NCBI RefSeq assembly: GCF_003987095.1
Contig: NZ_PIQA01000001.1
Location: 806,001 to 870,000 of the forward strand
Source of the DNA: Idiomarina piscisalsi
GTDB lineage: Bacteria; Pseudomonadota; Gammaproteobacteria; Enterobacterales; Alteromonadaceae
Direction of reading: 5' to 3'
Length of the DNA: 64,000 bases
Position numbers and translations under genes: made by a program
Shown here: positions 48,198-58,327 of the stretch, one piece after another
How positions within the stretch are numbered: the stretch's first letter is position 1
Layout: each line of letters opens with the position of its first letter
The notes under the pieces: model-generated
Seen by the model: the letters and a program-made list of their open reading frames with translations, nothing else
Told to the model about the DNA's origin: nothing
Databases searched by the model: none

Positions 48198-49067
48198 TTA
48201 CTTCAGATTTTCCAGTAAATAATCTAAAAGCACCCTGACTTTAGGAATGACCTGTCTGTTTTCCGGGTACAATGCCCAAATACCGTCATCCGCTTGCCTA
48301 TAATCTGCTAATACTTCTTTAAGCTGACCACTTGCCAAGGCATCTGTGACGTAATAATCCGGTAACATCGCCAGGCCTAAGCCTTTTATCGCGGCATCTC
48401 TAAGCGCCAAGCCGTTGTTACAATGCAAATAAAGCTCTGGCCGGTAAGTTTCTGAGCGCCCGTCCACCTCAAACCGCCATTGTTTGACGGTACCGGTAAA
48501 GCACTTATGCGCATCAAGATCATTAACGCTGTTAGGCTCACCAACACGTTCAAAATAGCTCGGAGAACCCACGACATAATGACGTCGGCTACCAAGCTTA
48601 CGCGCTCTGAGTCTTGGGTTGCCCAACTGTCCAAGTCGAATAGCGACGTCATAACTGCCTTCAATCAGGTCGACCTGATCATTCGTGAGTTGCAAATCCA
48701 GACGGCAGTCTTCATAAACTTGCAGAAAATCATTTAAAAGCGGGGCTATAAAACGTTCACCATAATAAACGGGAGCGGTAATTCTAATAAGTCCCTGAGG
48801 TTGTTGTGTGCGCTGTTGAATGGCCTGATCAGCGTCTCTCAGGCTGGCGACTAAATGCTGGCAATGCGGCAGGTATAGCTTCCCTTCTTCTGTTAAGCTG
48901 ACACTGCGGGTCGACCGATATAGCAGTTGCATACGCAGTCGACTCTCCAACGCTGCGATATTCCGACTGACCTGCGCGACAGAGAGCCCAAGCTCTTGCG
49001 CTGCTGCGGTAAAGCTCTGCCGTTCAGCGACAGCGGCAAACTCACTAATTCCCTGCCAAGCTTTCAT
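48198..49067 (-). CDS. LysR-type regulator divergent from frmA
   Basis: A 289-residue LysR family regulator. The winged helix-turn-helix is at ~1-60 (FAAVAERQSFTAAAQELGLSVAQVSRNIAALESRL); the rest is the effector-binding domain. It is divergent from frmA with 131 bases between, a classical arrangement for regulating the divergent operon, here glutathione-dependent formaldehyde oxidation. That link is inferred from position; an inducer cannot be deduced. Confidence 0.85.
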   Translation of the reverse strand: MKAWQGISEFAAVAERQSFTAAAQELGLSVAQVSRNIAALESRLRMQLLYRSTRSVSLTEEGKLYLPHCQHLVASLRDADQAIQQRTQQPQGLIRITAPVYYGERFIAPLLNDFLQVYEDCRLDLQLTNDQVDLIEGSYDVAIRLGQLGNPRLRARKLGSRRHYVVGSPSYFERVGEPNSVNDLDAHKCFTGTVKQWRFEVDGRSETYRPELYLHCNNGLALRDAAIKGLGLAMLPDYYVTDALASGQLKEVLADYRQADDGIWALYPENRQVIPKVRVLLDYLLENLK

Positions 49068-49147
49068 ATTAACCTATTATTTCATTTACGAAAAAGTAAT
49101 TTGTATAAACATAAGATTACCTGCTTATGAGAAAAAGTTAAACTTAA

Positions 49148-50317
<1,170 letters not shown>

Positions 50318-50328
50318 TGGAGCCAGTG

Positions 50329-51165
50329 ATGAAACAAATTAGCGAAACTCGCTGTTTTGGCGGTCGTCAGCTGCGTTTTGAACATGACTCTGAAGTACTG
50401 AACTGCACTATGCAGTTCAGTGTCTTTTTGCCATTACGCGCAGAGAAAACAGAGGTTCCGGCGGTTTATTTTCTATCGGGCTTAACCTGCACTGATGAAA
50501 ATTTTTCCACCAAAGCCGGCGCACAGCGGGTAGCCACAGAGTTGGGTATTGCCTTAATTATTCCCGATACCAGCCCGCGTGGAGACAATGTAGCCGACGA
50601 TGCAGACGGCGCTTACGACTTAGGTTTAGGTGCAGGCTTTTACGTCAACGCGACTGAAGAGCCGTGGAAGTCGAATTATCAAATGTACGACTACATTGTG
50701 AAAGAGTTGCCGGAATTAGTCGAAGCCGAGCTGCCGGTTAATGACAAGCGGGCTATTGCAGGTCATTCCATGGGCGGACACGGAGCTTTAGTTATTGGCT
50801 TACGTAACAGTGACCGCTACACCAGTATTTCGGCATTCTCGCCGATTACCAACCCAACACAATGCCCCTGGGGCGAAAAAGCCTTTAGTGCTTACTTGGG
50901 CGATGATCGCGAACAATGGAAGCAATACGATGCTGTTGAGCTCATTAAATCTAAAGGGCAGACACTTCCGATTCGAGTTGATCAGGGCTTAGCTGACGGA
51001 TTTTTAGAAGAGCAGTTAAAACCGGAGAACTTAAAAGACGCCATTAGCGAAGTTAACGGCGGCGGTACTGTTCATTTACATGACGGTTATGACCACAGCT
51101 ATTACTTCATCTCGTCATTTATCGAAGCTCAGCTTCGCTTCCATGCGAAGTACCTAACCGCCTAA
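50329..51165 (+). CDS. frmB: S-formylglutathione hydrolase
   Basis: A 278-residue esterase of the esterase D family. The nucleophile Ser is in AGHSMGGHGAL (~147), with the acid Asp in RVDQGLADGFL (~223) and the His in GYDHSYYFI (~257). YFLSGLTCTDENF (~50) is characteristic. It releases formate and glutathione, completing formaldehyde detoxification. The frame opens at 50317, one base overlapping frmA, but ATG 50329, with GGAG six bases before it, is preferred. A perfect 7-base inverted repeat follows (51180-51202) without a U run. Confidence 0.95.
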   Translation: MKQISETRCFGGRQLRFEHDSEVLNCTMQFSVFLPLRAEKTEVPAVYFLSGLTCTDENFSTKAGAQRVATELGIALIIPDTSPRGDNVADDADGAYDLGLGAGFYVNATEEPWKSNYQMYDYIVKELPELVEAELPVNDKRAIAGHSMGGHGALVIGLRNSDRYTSISAFSPITNPTQCPWGEKAFSAYLGDDREQWKQYDAVELIKSKGQTLPIRVDQGLADGFLEEQLKPENLKDAISEVNGGGTVHLHDGYDHSYYFISSFIEAQLRFHAKYLTA

Positions 51166-51274
51166 CAAATCCCCAAAAGCCCAGTAGGTATCACTTACTG
51201 GGTAAATACCCTCACACGTAAAGCGGTTATACTTCTGATCTCGCTCAATACTTCTCGCTAAAAAGGAAGCCGTA

Positions 51275-52555
51275 ATGAAAGTTAATTCAGCTGCAGAGGC
51301 GCTCTCTATTATTAACGATGGTGATGTTATTTGGTGTCAGTCAATGGCGGCAACGCCATACAAACTGCTGGAAGGCCTGAAAGAGGTCGCAAAGCAACGA
51401 AAAGATCTGACATTACTGCAGCTCCACACAGAATACAGCGAAATACTCTGCGACCCAGAGCTTAAAGGACACCTTCGCCAACGTGCTTTCTTTGTCGGCG
51501 CCTCAACCCGGCAGGCCGTTAATCAGGGACTCGCCGACTATGTCCCGATTTTCCTGTCTGAAATTCCCAAGTTATTTCGCTCAGGCGAACAGCCACTGGA
51601 TGCCGCTATCATTCAGGTGTCACCGCCGGATAAACACGGTAATTGCAGTTTAGGTATTTCAGTAGAAGCAACCCGGGCGGCGCTGCAAGTGGCAAAAAAA
51701 GTGGTTGCCTGGATAAACCCTAATATGCCTCGGACGCATGGCGACGCGCTAGTTTCCTTAAAACGATTTGATCGCTACTTTGAAGAATCGGCTCCTATTC
51801 CAATTCACAACCAGCCACCGCAAAACCCCATTACACAAAAAATTGGTGAGCGCGTTGCGGGCCTTATTGATGACGGCGACTGTTTGCAAATGGGTATTGG
51901 CGCCATACCCGATGCGACGCTAGCGTGTCTGCATCATCATAGAGACTTGGGCATTCACACCGAAATGTTCTCTGACGGGGTATTGCCCTTAGTTGAGCGT
52001 GGCGTCATAAACAATAGCCGTAAGCGTAAGCACCGTGGCCGCATTGTCACCACTTTTGCGATGGGTTCTCAGGCACTTTATGACTTTGTTGATGACAACC
52101 AGGAAGTGTTTTTCCTCGATGTTGAGTACACCAATGACACCTCGGTTATTCGCCAAAATAAGCAAGTTATGTCCATAAACAGCGCCCTTCAGGTCGACCT
52201 GAGTGGACAAGTCTGTGCCGACTCTATTGGCACTAGAATATACTCCGGCGTCGGTGGTCAAATGGACTTTGTGCGCGGTGCCAGCTTGTCGGAAGGTGGT
52301 CGCTCAGTGATTGCTCTGCCCTCAACGGCTTGTGGCGGAACGGTGTCTCGTATTAGCTCTTTGCTTGCTCCGGGTGCTGGCGTGGTCACTACGCGCGCCC
52401 ATGTGCACTACATTGTCACCGAACATGGCGTCGCTAACTTACGCGCTAAAAGCATGAGCGAACGAGCGCGCGAGCTGATTCATATTGCCGACCCAAAATT
52501 CCGAGAGGAGCTTGCAAAAGCGGCTTATGACGACTGGGGATTGAACATCAGTTAG
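51275..52555 (+). CDS. Acetyl-CoA hydrolase/transferase family protein
   Basis: A 426-residue protein of the acetyl-CoA hydrolase/CoA-transferase family (family I, as in 4-hydroxybutyrate or succinyl:acetate CoA-transferases). Features include the CoA-binding glycine run MGIGAIPDATLACLHHHRD (~205-223), LHTEYSEILCDPELKGHLR early on, and EHGVANLRAKSMSERARELIHIADPKFREEL at the C-terminus. It would move CoA between carboxylic acids; which pair is not readable. AAGGAA lies upstream of ATG 51275. It stands alone between frmB and the porin; the terminator at 52561 closes it. Confidence 0.85.
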   Translation: MKVNSAAEALSIINDGDVIWCQSMAATPYKLLEGLKEVAKQRKDLTLLQLHTEYSEILCDPELKGHLRQRAFFVGASTRQAVNQGLADYVPIFLSEIPKLFRSGEQPLDAAIIQVSPPDKHGNCSLGISVEATRAALQVAKKVVAWINPNMPRTHGDALVSLKRFDRYFEESAPIPIHNQPPQNPITQKIGERVAGLIDDGDCLQMGIGAIPDATLACLHHHRDLGIHTEMFSDGVLPLVERGVINNSRKRKHRGRIVTTFAMGSQALYDFVDDNQEVFFLDVEYTNDTSVIRQNKQVMSINSALQVDLSGQVCADSIGTRIYSGVGGQMDFVRGASLSEGGRSVIALPSTACGGTVSRISSLLAPGAGVVTTRAHVHYIVTEHGVANLRAKSMSERARELIHIADPKFREELAKAAYDDWGLNIS

Positions 52556-52560
52556 CCTAC

Positions 52561-52591
52561 AAGCGGCCTTAGCTAAACTAAGGCCGCTTTT
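52561..52591 (+). terminator. Rho-independent terminator
   Basis: A perfect 12-bp stem AAGCGGCCTTAG/CTAAGGCCGCTT (52561-52572 with 52578-52589), loop CTAAA, followed by a short T run. It sits between the convergent CoA-transferase and porin genes and may serve both. Confidence 0.85.
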
Positions 52592-52593
52592 CA

Positions 52594-53592
52594 TTAAAAG
52601 TTCCACATACTCCACAGACCCAGCTCATTTGACTCTCTATCGAAGCTGACACTGCTTTCCTCTATCCGCTTACCCACAACAGCTAAAGTCAGATAAGGCG
52701 AGACTTTCCAGTCCCAGCCAATCTGTACATAGTCTTTTTCATAACTCGGATTTAAACGGCGACTTGGCTTCGTTGTATCATAGCGCACGAACACAGAGTG
52801 CTTGGGTGCATAACGATAACTCGCCCAGCTTCCCCAACCGCTTTTCGCATCTTCCACCGGACTGGCTACCTGCGCCCAGTTATTGTTATGAACGTACTCA
52901 ACGCCGAGACGCATCTTTTTAATTTGATAATTAATGGATGCATTAAAACGCTCTGCGGTATTCATCTTTGGAGCGTCGTCTTTGTCCTGCGTGCGAGCTC
53001 CACGATAACCGCCAACAGCAATATCCAGTCCCGGAGCGACATGCAACGCAGCGTAGGCTTCTACATCGACCGAGTCTCCCACTCTTGGTTTTTTAAAGCC
53101 ACCACCGGTTACAACAGAGACAGCATAACTAACGCCATCGCTTTTATTCGTGTAATGAACACCTAAGTCAGTGGGACCCGCAAACTGATTCATTGGCGTC
53201 AGGCTTGGGTCGACATAGCGGTAACCTACTTTACGAGCAATGTAATCAATCCAGGGCAAAGGCGCGACGCCTAGCTGCAAAAGCTGGCCATTCGGCAGTT
53301 TACGTTGTACATAAGCGTGACGGAACCAGACGTCAGTCGGATCTTGTTGACGACGCCACTGAACATCCGTTGTTACTACAGCACTCCATTTGTCATTAAA
53401 TTGGTGACTGAAGTCGAGGTAAAACCGCTTTAAGTCGAACTCCCAGCCTTCCCTGTTTGACGTTTGATCTTTTTGCTGAATATTGCTCGCATTGATAAAT
53501 AACTGGCTCGATAAATTTGTTTCCGCTTGGACGGATACACTCCCCAGGCCACAAAAACACAGCGCGACTGCAATCTTCGAAGCTCTCATCAT
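52594..53592 (-). CDS. Outer membrane porin-like beta-barrel
   Basis: A 332-residue exported protein. The signal peptide (SKIAVALCFCGLGSVSVQAE) is cleaved after VQA. The mature part alternates polar and aromatic residues as in a beta barrel, with repeated patterns such as FDLKRFYLDFSHQFNDKWSA, and it ends in aromatic-Phe (MWNF), the outer membrane insertion signal. It is typical of a phosphate-selective or general porin (Porin_4-like) but the family is uncertain. Its start region faces the tsdB-like gene, 98 bases away. It may export or import sulfur anions with the thiosulfate enzymes next door, which is speculative. Confidence 0.72.
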   Translation of the reverse strand: MMRASKIAVALCFCGLGSVSVQAETNLSSQLFINASNIQQKDQTSNREGWEFDLKRFYLDFSHQFNDKWSAVVTTDVQWRRQQDPTDVWFRHAYVQRKLPNGQLLQLGVAPLPWIDYIARKVGYRYVDPSLTPMNQFAGPTDLGVHYTNKSDGVSYAVSVVTGGGFKKPRVGDSVDVEAYAALHVAPGLDIAVGGYRGARTQDKDDAPKMNTAERFNASINYQIKKMRLGVEYVHNNNWAQVASPVEDAKSGWGSWASYRYAPKHSVFVRYDTTKPSRRLNPSYEKDYVQIGWDWKVSPYLTLAVVGKRIEESSVSFDRESNELGLWSMWNF

Positions 53593-53690
53593 TCATTCCT
53601 TTGTTAATAACCACACTGTTAATGTGACTATAATATATTATCTGCTACTATACTAACTATCATACTCGTCATTAAATATAGGGTATTACT

Positions 53691-54350
53691 ATGAATAATA
53701 AACAAGGATTCGTCGTAAATTGCGCGCTGGGTGCTCTATTTCTGGGAGTTTCTCTGAGCGTTTCAGCGGATGGTGACCCGGAATCGGGCCAGCAGTTATC
53801 AATGAAAGGTGACGGAAGCGGTGCCCCCTGTATGGCATGTCACGGACCTAATGGTGAAGGCAATGCGGCAGGCGCATTTCCTTATATTGCCGGCATGAAT
53901 GAACAATACCTGTATCGGCAGTTAAAAGCCTATCAGACGAGCGATCGAAACAACGCGGTAATGTCTATGAACATCGATAATTTCAGCGACCAACAGCTAC
54001 AAGACATCGCCGCTTATTATGCCAGTTTAGATAAACCAACAAGCACCGCAGAGAGTGCGAATTCAGGGTTAATTAAACAGGGTGAACGGTTAGTTAATGT
54101 GGGTGACTGGGATAACTACATTCCACCTTGCAGCACCTGTCACGGCCCTAATAATCGAGGCGTTGATGAAAACTTCCCAGGCATTGCGGGTCAGCACTCA
54201 AGTTATATCAAGCAGCAAATTAATGCTTGGAAAAGTGGTAACCGTAAAACCGACAAAGTTCAGCTTATGGAAGCCGTAGCAAAACGCCTAAGCGATGAGC
54301 AGATAGAAGCTGTTTCTGCTTACCTTGCTTCAATCCCAGCTGCAGAATAG
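53691..54350 (+). CDS. Diheme cytochrome c4-like protein (TsdB-like)
   Basis: A 219-residue periplasmic cytochrome with two c-type heme motifs, CMACH (~46) and CSTCH (~145), and a signal peptide (cleavage after SADG region, ~27). The two domains resemble each other (GPNGEGNAAGAFPYIAGM; GPNNRGVDENFPGIAGQ) and each is followed by a likely axial Met. This is the c4 fold. It is followed by a thiosulfate-dehydrogenase-like gene 10 bases downstream, which is the TsdB-TsdA order of several bacteria, where TsdB is the electron acceptor. General cytochrome c4 function is the alternative. Confidence 0.83.
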   Translation: MNNKQGFVVNCALGALFLGVSLSVSADGDPESGQQLSMKGDGSGAPCMACHGPNGEGNAAGAFPYIAGMNEQYLYRQLKAYQTSDRNNAVMSMNIDNFSDQQLQDIAAYYASLDKPTSTAESANSGLIKQGERLVNVGDWDNYIPPCSTCHGPNNRGVDENFPGIAGQHSSYIKQQINAWKSGNRKTDKVQLMEAVAKRLSDEQIEAVSAYLASIPAAE

Positions 54351-54360
54351 GAGCTCAACT

Positions 54361-55350
54361 ATGGATACTTCACTCAAAGTTACTTTATCTTTAATTGGAA
54401 TTTCTATTGGTGGGCTGGCTATCGCGCAATCTCAGTCACCGAGCGAGGTTAAGCTACCTGAGTTTGAACAAGGTAAATATGTTCACGATGCGCCCACATT
54501 AAGCGATATTGAGAACGACCCAAACTTGCATAAAGAGCTGCGCAAAGTGATTCTTAAAGGTCGTGACATGTTCATGAACACCCAGCAGTACCGTGGTGAG
54601 TACGTATTCAACGACATGGACTGTAAGTCATGCCATATGGGCGAGGGTCGACTTCCTTGGGCAGGTCCGGTTTGGCCAGCAGCCACAACGCTTCCTGACT
54701 TTCGTGGTAAAAACCAGCACGTCAACTCGTTAGAAGAACGCATTGCCGGGTGTTTCTCATTTTCCATGAATGGTAAGCCACCTGAATATGGCAGTGACGA
54801 TATGTTGGCAATGGTGGCCTACCACCAATATATGGCAAAAGGCGCAAAGGTTTACGACAGCAATATAGCCGGACGAGGCTTTAGTCATTTAGGAAAGCAA
54901 ATGCCTGAAGACATTAGCTACGACGCCGGTAAACAGGTCTACGAAGAAAATTGTGCAGTGTGCCACGGCTCAAATGGTGAAGGTAAAACCGTCAACGGTG
55001 ACATTGTATTTCCTCCTCTTTGGGGCGACGGCTCTTACAACTGGGGGGCCGGCATGACGCGTATTTTTACCGCCGCCTCTTTTATTCAAAATAATATGCC
55101 GTTAGGGCAGCCTGGCCGTCTAAGCGACAAAGAAGCCTGGAACGTTGCGTACTTTATTAACGCACACGAACGTCCTCAAGATCCTCGCTACACTGGCGAT
55201 ATAAAAGAAACCAGAGAGAAATATAAAAACTTTTATCAGTGGTCTTTATACGGACAAGAGATAAACGGCAAGATTTTGGGTGACCATGACAACACGGGTG
55301 AAAAGCCTTTCCTAAAGCCTGAGGTTCTTAAGTCCCGAACATTTGATTAA
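54361..55350 (+). CDS. tsdA: Thiosulfate dehydrogenase-like diheme cytochrome (TsdA)
   Basis: A 329-residue exported diheme cytochrome (signal peptide ~1-21, cleavage after AIA). Heme motifs are CKSCH (~80) and CAVCH (~200). After the first, the sequence GEGRLPWAGPVWPAATTLPD and RIAGCFSFSMNGKPPEYGSD matches TsdA; the Cys in RIAGC (~128) is the unusual axial Cys ligand of the active-site heme. IQNNMPLG (~252) supplies a likely Met ligand for heme 2. TsdA joins two thiosulfates into tetrathionate or runs the reverse. ATG 54361, with AGGAG upstream, is chosen. Its partner is the c4-type cytochrome just before it. Confidence 0.85.
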   Translation: MDTSLKVTLSLIGISIGGLAIAQSQSPSEVKLPEFEQGKYVHDAPTLSDIENDPNLHKELRKVILKGRDMFMNTQQYRGEYVFNDMDCKSCHMGEGRLPWAGPVWPAATTLPDFRGKNQHVNSLEERIAGCFSFSMNGKPPEYGSDDMLAMVAYHQYMAKGAKVYDSNIAGRGFSHLGKQMPEDISYDAGKQVYEENCAVCHGSNGEGKTVNGDIVFPPLWGDGSYNWGAGMTRIFTAASFIQNNMPLGQPGRLSDKEAWNVAYFINAHERPQDPRYTGDIKETREKYKNFYQWSLYGQEINGKILGDHDNTGEKPFLKPEVLKSRTFD

Positions 55351-55413
55351 GAAATACCGAACCACAAGCTGGAGAGATGCTATAAATAAAGCATTTACCT
55401 TCAAGAGGCTTAC

Positions 55414-56103
55414 ATGAAAACAGTCGGCATTATTGGCGGTATGAGCTGGGAGTCCACCAGTACTTATTATCGGCGTTTAAATCAATTGATTAATGAGCGG
55501 TTAGGCGGTCTACACAGCGCGGAGCTCTTACTTGCCAGTGTCGACTTTGCGCCTATTGAAGAAATGCAGAGCAGGGGCGACTGGAATACCGCCGCAAGTG
55601 CCCTTGTGACTAAAGCCAGACAACTGGACAAGGCCGGGGCCGAATGTATTGTTATCGCAACCAATACAATGCATAAAGTCGCCCCTGAAATTGAGGCCGC
55701 CGTTTCCATTCCGCTTATCCATATTGTTGATGCTCTGGCCAACCATCTTAAAAAGAACGCGGTTGAACGTGCAGGGCTTTTAGGCACTCGTTTTACGATG
55801 CAACAGCCTTTTTATAAAGAGCGCCTTGAGCAGCAAGGTATTCAAGTCCTGATACCCAATGAAAGTGACAGCAAAGCAATAGACAGCATCATTTTTAAAG
55901 AGCTCTGCCACGGTCAATTTACCGATAATGCTCGGAAAAAATACCTGGAAATTATCAATGATCTATCTGACAAAGGCGCAGAAGGCGTTATTTTAGGCTG
56001 TACCGAAATCGGCTTGCTCGTCCAGCAGGAACACTCAGACATGCCGCTGTTTGACACCACTGAAGTTCACTGCCAAGCCATCGCTGATTGGATGCTAAAT
56101 TAA
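55414..56103 (+). CDS. ygeA: Amino acid racemase of the YgeA (Asp/Glu racemase) type
   Basis: A 229-residue Asp/Glu racemase superfamily protein. IGGMSWESTSTYYRRLN at the start and RLGGLHSAELLLASVDF are very like YgeA. The first catalytic position is Thr in ATNTMHK (~85) in place of Cys, as in YgeA; the second is Cys in LGCTEIGLL (~196). E. coli YgeA racemises homoserine and related amino acids. It lies downstream of tsdA by 64 bases and may be independent. A 12-bp inverted repeat follows at 56140-56172. Confidence 0.82.
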   Translation: MKTVGIIGGMSWESTSTYYRRLNQLINERLGGLHSAELLLASVDFAPIEEMQSRGDWNTAASALVTKARQLDKAGAECIVIATNTMHKVAPEIEAAVSIPLIHIVDALANHLKKNAVERAGLLGTRFTMQQPFYKERLEQQGIQVLIPNESDSKAIDSIIFKELCHGQFTDNARKKYLEIINDLSDKGAEGVILGCTEIGLLVQQEHSDMPLFDTTEVHCQAIADWMLN

Positions 56104-56139
56104 AACTCTTGAATCCAAAAGACTTTATCTGCATATTAT

Positions 56140-56172
56140 TAAGGTGTTAATTCCTCGTTAATTAACACCTTA
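56140..56172. repeat. Perfect 12-bp inverted repeat upstream of the TM2 gene
   Basis: TAAGGTGTTAAT (56140-56151) and ATTAACACCTTA (56161-56172) surround a nine-base loop. No U run follows on either strand, so it is not a standard terminator. It could be an operator for the TM2 gene or a weak terminator of the racemase. Confidence 0.6.
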
Positions 56173-56201
56173 GGATATAACAACAACAATTGGAGCTTTT
56201 T

Positions 56202-56423
56202 ATGGATCCTGCAGAAGTCAGTCCGCATAGTCGCGTTGTTTTGGCGATTGTTTGCTTTTTCCTGGGTAGTTTAGGTATTCACCGCTTTGTCGTTGGCAAG
56301 GTAGGCACCGGCATTTTAATGCTTCTGACCCTGGGTTTCCTAGGCCTTTGGACGCTTATCGACTTTATCGTTATTCTGGTTGGCGGCTTCCGCGATAAGC
56401 AAGGTCGCTTGGTTAAACAATAA
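56202..56423 (+). CDS. TM2-domain membrane protein
   Basis: A 73-residue protein with two membrane helices and the TM2 signature: helix one VLAIVCFFLGSLGIHRFVVGKVGTG, then GILMLLTLGFLGLWTLIDFIVIL, with the characteristic LGxxGxHRFxxG and polar DFI between helices. TM2 proteins are widespread and have no common function. ATG 56202 with GGAG six bases upstream is chosen over the frame's earlier ATG at 56190. Confidence 0.88.
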   Translation: MDPAEVSPHSRVVLAIVCFFLGSLGIHRFVVGKVGTGILMLLTLGFLGLWTLIDFIVILVGGFRDKQGRLVKQ

Positions 56424-56467
56424 GCCATAAAGCCGACATAAAGCGTGCCCCGCGCACGCTTCTATTC

Positions 56468-57361
56468 TTACCGATTTCTGCACAGCGTCACTAGCCAGTC
56501 GCCCAATGCCTCTAAACCCGGGCTTTTTGCGGTTGATGACGGATAGACAAAATAGAAGCTGTCATCTGTACGAATACTGTGAAAAGGCAATTCAAAGAGA
56601 CTATTCTTCCGTTCTTCTTCGGTGGTCATAAACTCATTTAAAAGCGCAATGCCCTGCCCGTATTTAGCCGCCTCCGCCGCTAACAACAAATGACTGAAAT
56701 GATGCACTTTTGCGGTTTTAGGGAGTCGTAATGACACCTTTTCGAACCAGCGCTGCCAGTCGGTGCCAGGCTTACCGTTCGCAAAAGCTGAAATTGCCGA
56801 TAACAAAGGGAAACGAGCCAATTCAACAGGCTCGGTAATGCGATGCGCTTCGGTCCAAACCGACTTAGAACAATAGGGTTTCAGTGTCTCATCGTACAAA
56901 TGATAGCGTTGGTAGCCCGTACCTGGCGGTTGCGTTGTGATAAAACAATCTGCCCACTGACTGTCGAACTGACCGTCCTGAGTCAGCATTTGCAAGGTTA
57001 AATCAATATTTGGGTACCGCTCTCTAAAATCATCAAGTGCCGGGATTAACCATTTAACAGCCAATGATCCATGAATGGCCAAGCGTACTTGCCGCGTGTC
57101 ATTTTCTCTCACATTGCGTGTTGCACTTTCGACTAACTCCAGCGCACCAACCACTTCTTGGAAATAGCTCTGTCCAACCGCGGTAAGCATAACGGTGCGC
57201 CCTTTGCGGACAAACAAGGGTTTATCCAAATAGGACTCTAATAATTTTACCTGATGACTGACTGCACTTTGAGAGACATGCAACTGCTCAGCAGCCCTGG
57301 AAAAGCTCTGCAAGCGGGCCACTTCCACAAAATAATGTATCGCTCGAAACGGAACACTCAC
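56468..57361 (-). CDS. LysR-type regulator (GcvA-like)
   Basis: A 297-residue LysR regulator with HTH at ~5-62 (RAIHYFVEVARLQSFSRAAEQLHVSQSAVSHQVKLLE). The C-terminal region with SWADCFITTQPPGTGYQRYHLYDE resembles the GcvA subgroup. It is divergent from an EamA transporter, separated by 102 bases, and likely controls it; this is positional inference. Confidence 0.85.
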   Translation of the reverse strand: MSVPFRAIHYFVEVARLQSFSRAAEQLHVSQSAVSHQVKLLESYLDKPLFVRKGRTVMLTAVGQSYFQEVVGALELVESATRNVRENDTRQVRLAIHGSLAVKWLIPALDDFRERYPNIDLTLQMLTQDGQFDSQWADCFITTQPPGTGYQRYHLYDETLKPYCSKSVWTEAHRITEPVELARFPLLSAISAFANGKPGTDWQRWFEKVSLRLPKTAKVHHFSHLLLAAEAAKYGQGIALLNEFMTTEEERKNSLFELPFHSIRTDDSFYFVYPSSTAKSPGLEALGDWLVTLCRNR

Positions 57362-57463
57362 TATCTAAATATCTCATATATTGATTATTTAATATCATTA
57401 TATTTTATAACTTTACTCTCGTAAAATAGCCACACTTTCAAGCAGTTTAACGGAGGTGTTGGT

Positions 57464-58327
57464 ATGGATCGTTCCCTAATATTAGCGGTATTGCTGTTGG
57501 TTCTTGGCAATAACGTGGTCATTCTGTCTGACTCTCTGATTAAGCTGCTTGACGGTTTTGAAGCGCCATTTCAATTTGTGCTGTTCCGTCAACTCAGCGC
57601 AACGCTTCTGTTATTGCCGGTCATTCTTTACTTCCGCAGACCCCTATTGCCTAAAAACCTACGTTGGCACGCAACCCGCGCGCACATATTTTTAATTGGT
57701 ACAGTCTTTATGGTGGTCTCTTTAACGACGCTACCGCTGGCGACCGCTAACGCGATTTTTTACGCAGCACCATTAATTACGGTCGTTTTTGCACGCCTGC
57801 TATTTAAAGAAAGAGTAACCATTATCTCATTAGTCACAGCGGCGTTAGGCATGGTGGGTGTTATGGTTATCTTGAACCCGACCGGCGCCAATATCTTTGC
57901 GTTAGCGGCGCTGGTGGTAGCGACGACGCTGGCTCTTAACAACCTACTTATTAAGAAGCTACCGACGCAACACGGCATTATTGACACCTTATATCTGACA
58001 AACTTGCTGGGTATTCCAACCGCCCTCATACTGGCGCTGATTGAGTTTGCCCCGTTCGACTGGAATGTTCTGCTCATTGCGGTGGGCTCGAGTTTATTCT
58101 CAATGATTTATGCGGCAACCTGCGTTTATGCCTACCGCGCAGCGGACAGTAACAAGGTAACCAGTGCGGAATATACAGGGCTACTCGGGGCAGTATTTTT
58201 CGGCGTTGTTTTCTTTGCCGAGCAACCCGATATGCGTTTTTACATCGGCTCTATGTTAATTGTGGTGCCATTAACAGTACTAACCACAATGAACTCTCGT
58301 TCGAAAACACCGGGTAAAGAAGTCTAA
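57464..58327 (+). CDS. EamA (DMT) family transporter
   Basis: A 287-residue membrane protein with ten predicted helices in two EamA repeats (~1-140 and ~145-280). VVSLTTLPLATANAIFYAAPLITVVFARLLFKERV is the conserved helix 3-5 region, and the second repeat carries AADSNKVTSAEYTGLLGAVFFGVVFFAEQ. DMT family members export metabolites or amino acids; the substrate is unknown. It is divergent from the LysR gene (56468-57361). The convergent DUF2919-like gene ends four bases inside its stop. Confidence 0.85.
   Translation: MDRSLILAVLLLVLGNNVVILSDSLIKLLDGFEAPFQFVLFRQLSATLLLLPVILYFRRPLLPKNLRWHATRAHIFLIGTVFMVVSLTTLPLATANAIFYAAPLITVVFARLLFKERVTIISLVTAALGMVGVMVILNPTGANIFALAALVVATTLALNNLLIKKLPTQHGIIDTLYLTNLLGIPTALILALIEFAPFDWNVLLIAVGSSLFSMIYAATCVYAYRAADSNKVTSAEYTGLLGAVFFGVVFFAEQPDMRFYIGSMLIVVPLTVLTTMNSRSKTPGKEV

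Noticed and set aside
48020-48238. Plus-strand ORF over the two tRNA-Val genes
   Set aside because: Its repeats (GSSPVATTT, GHWFEPSSNHH) are translations of tRNA T arms and the spacer; it also runs into the LysR gene antisense.
51180-51202. Inverted repeat CCCAGTA/TACTGGG after frmB as a terminator
   Set aside because: The 7-bp stem has a nine-base loop and no U run; evidence is too weak to call a terminator.
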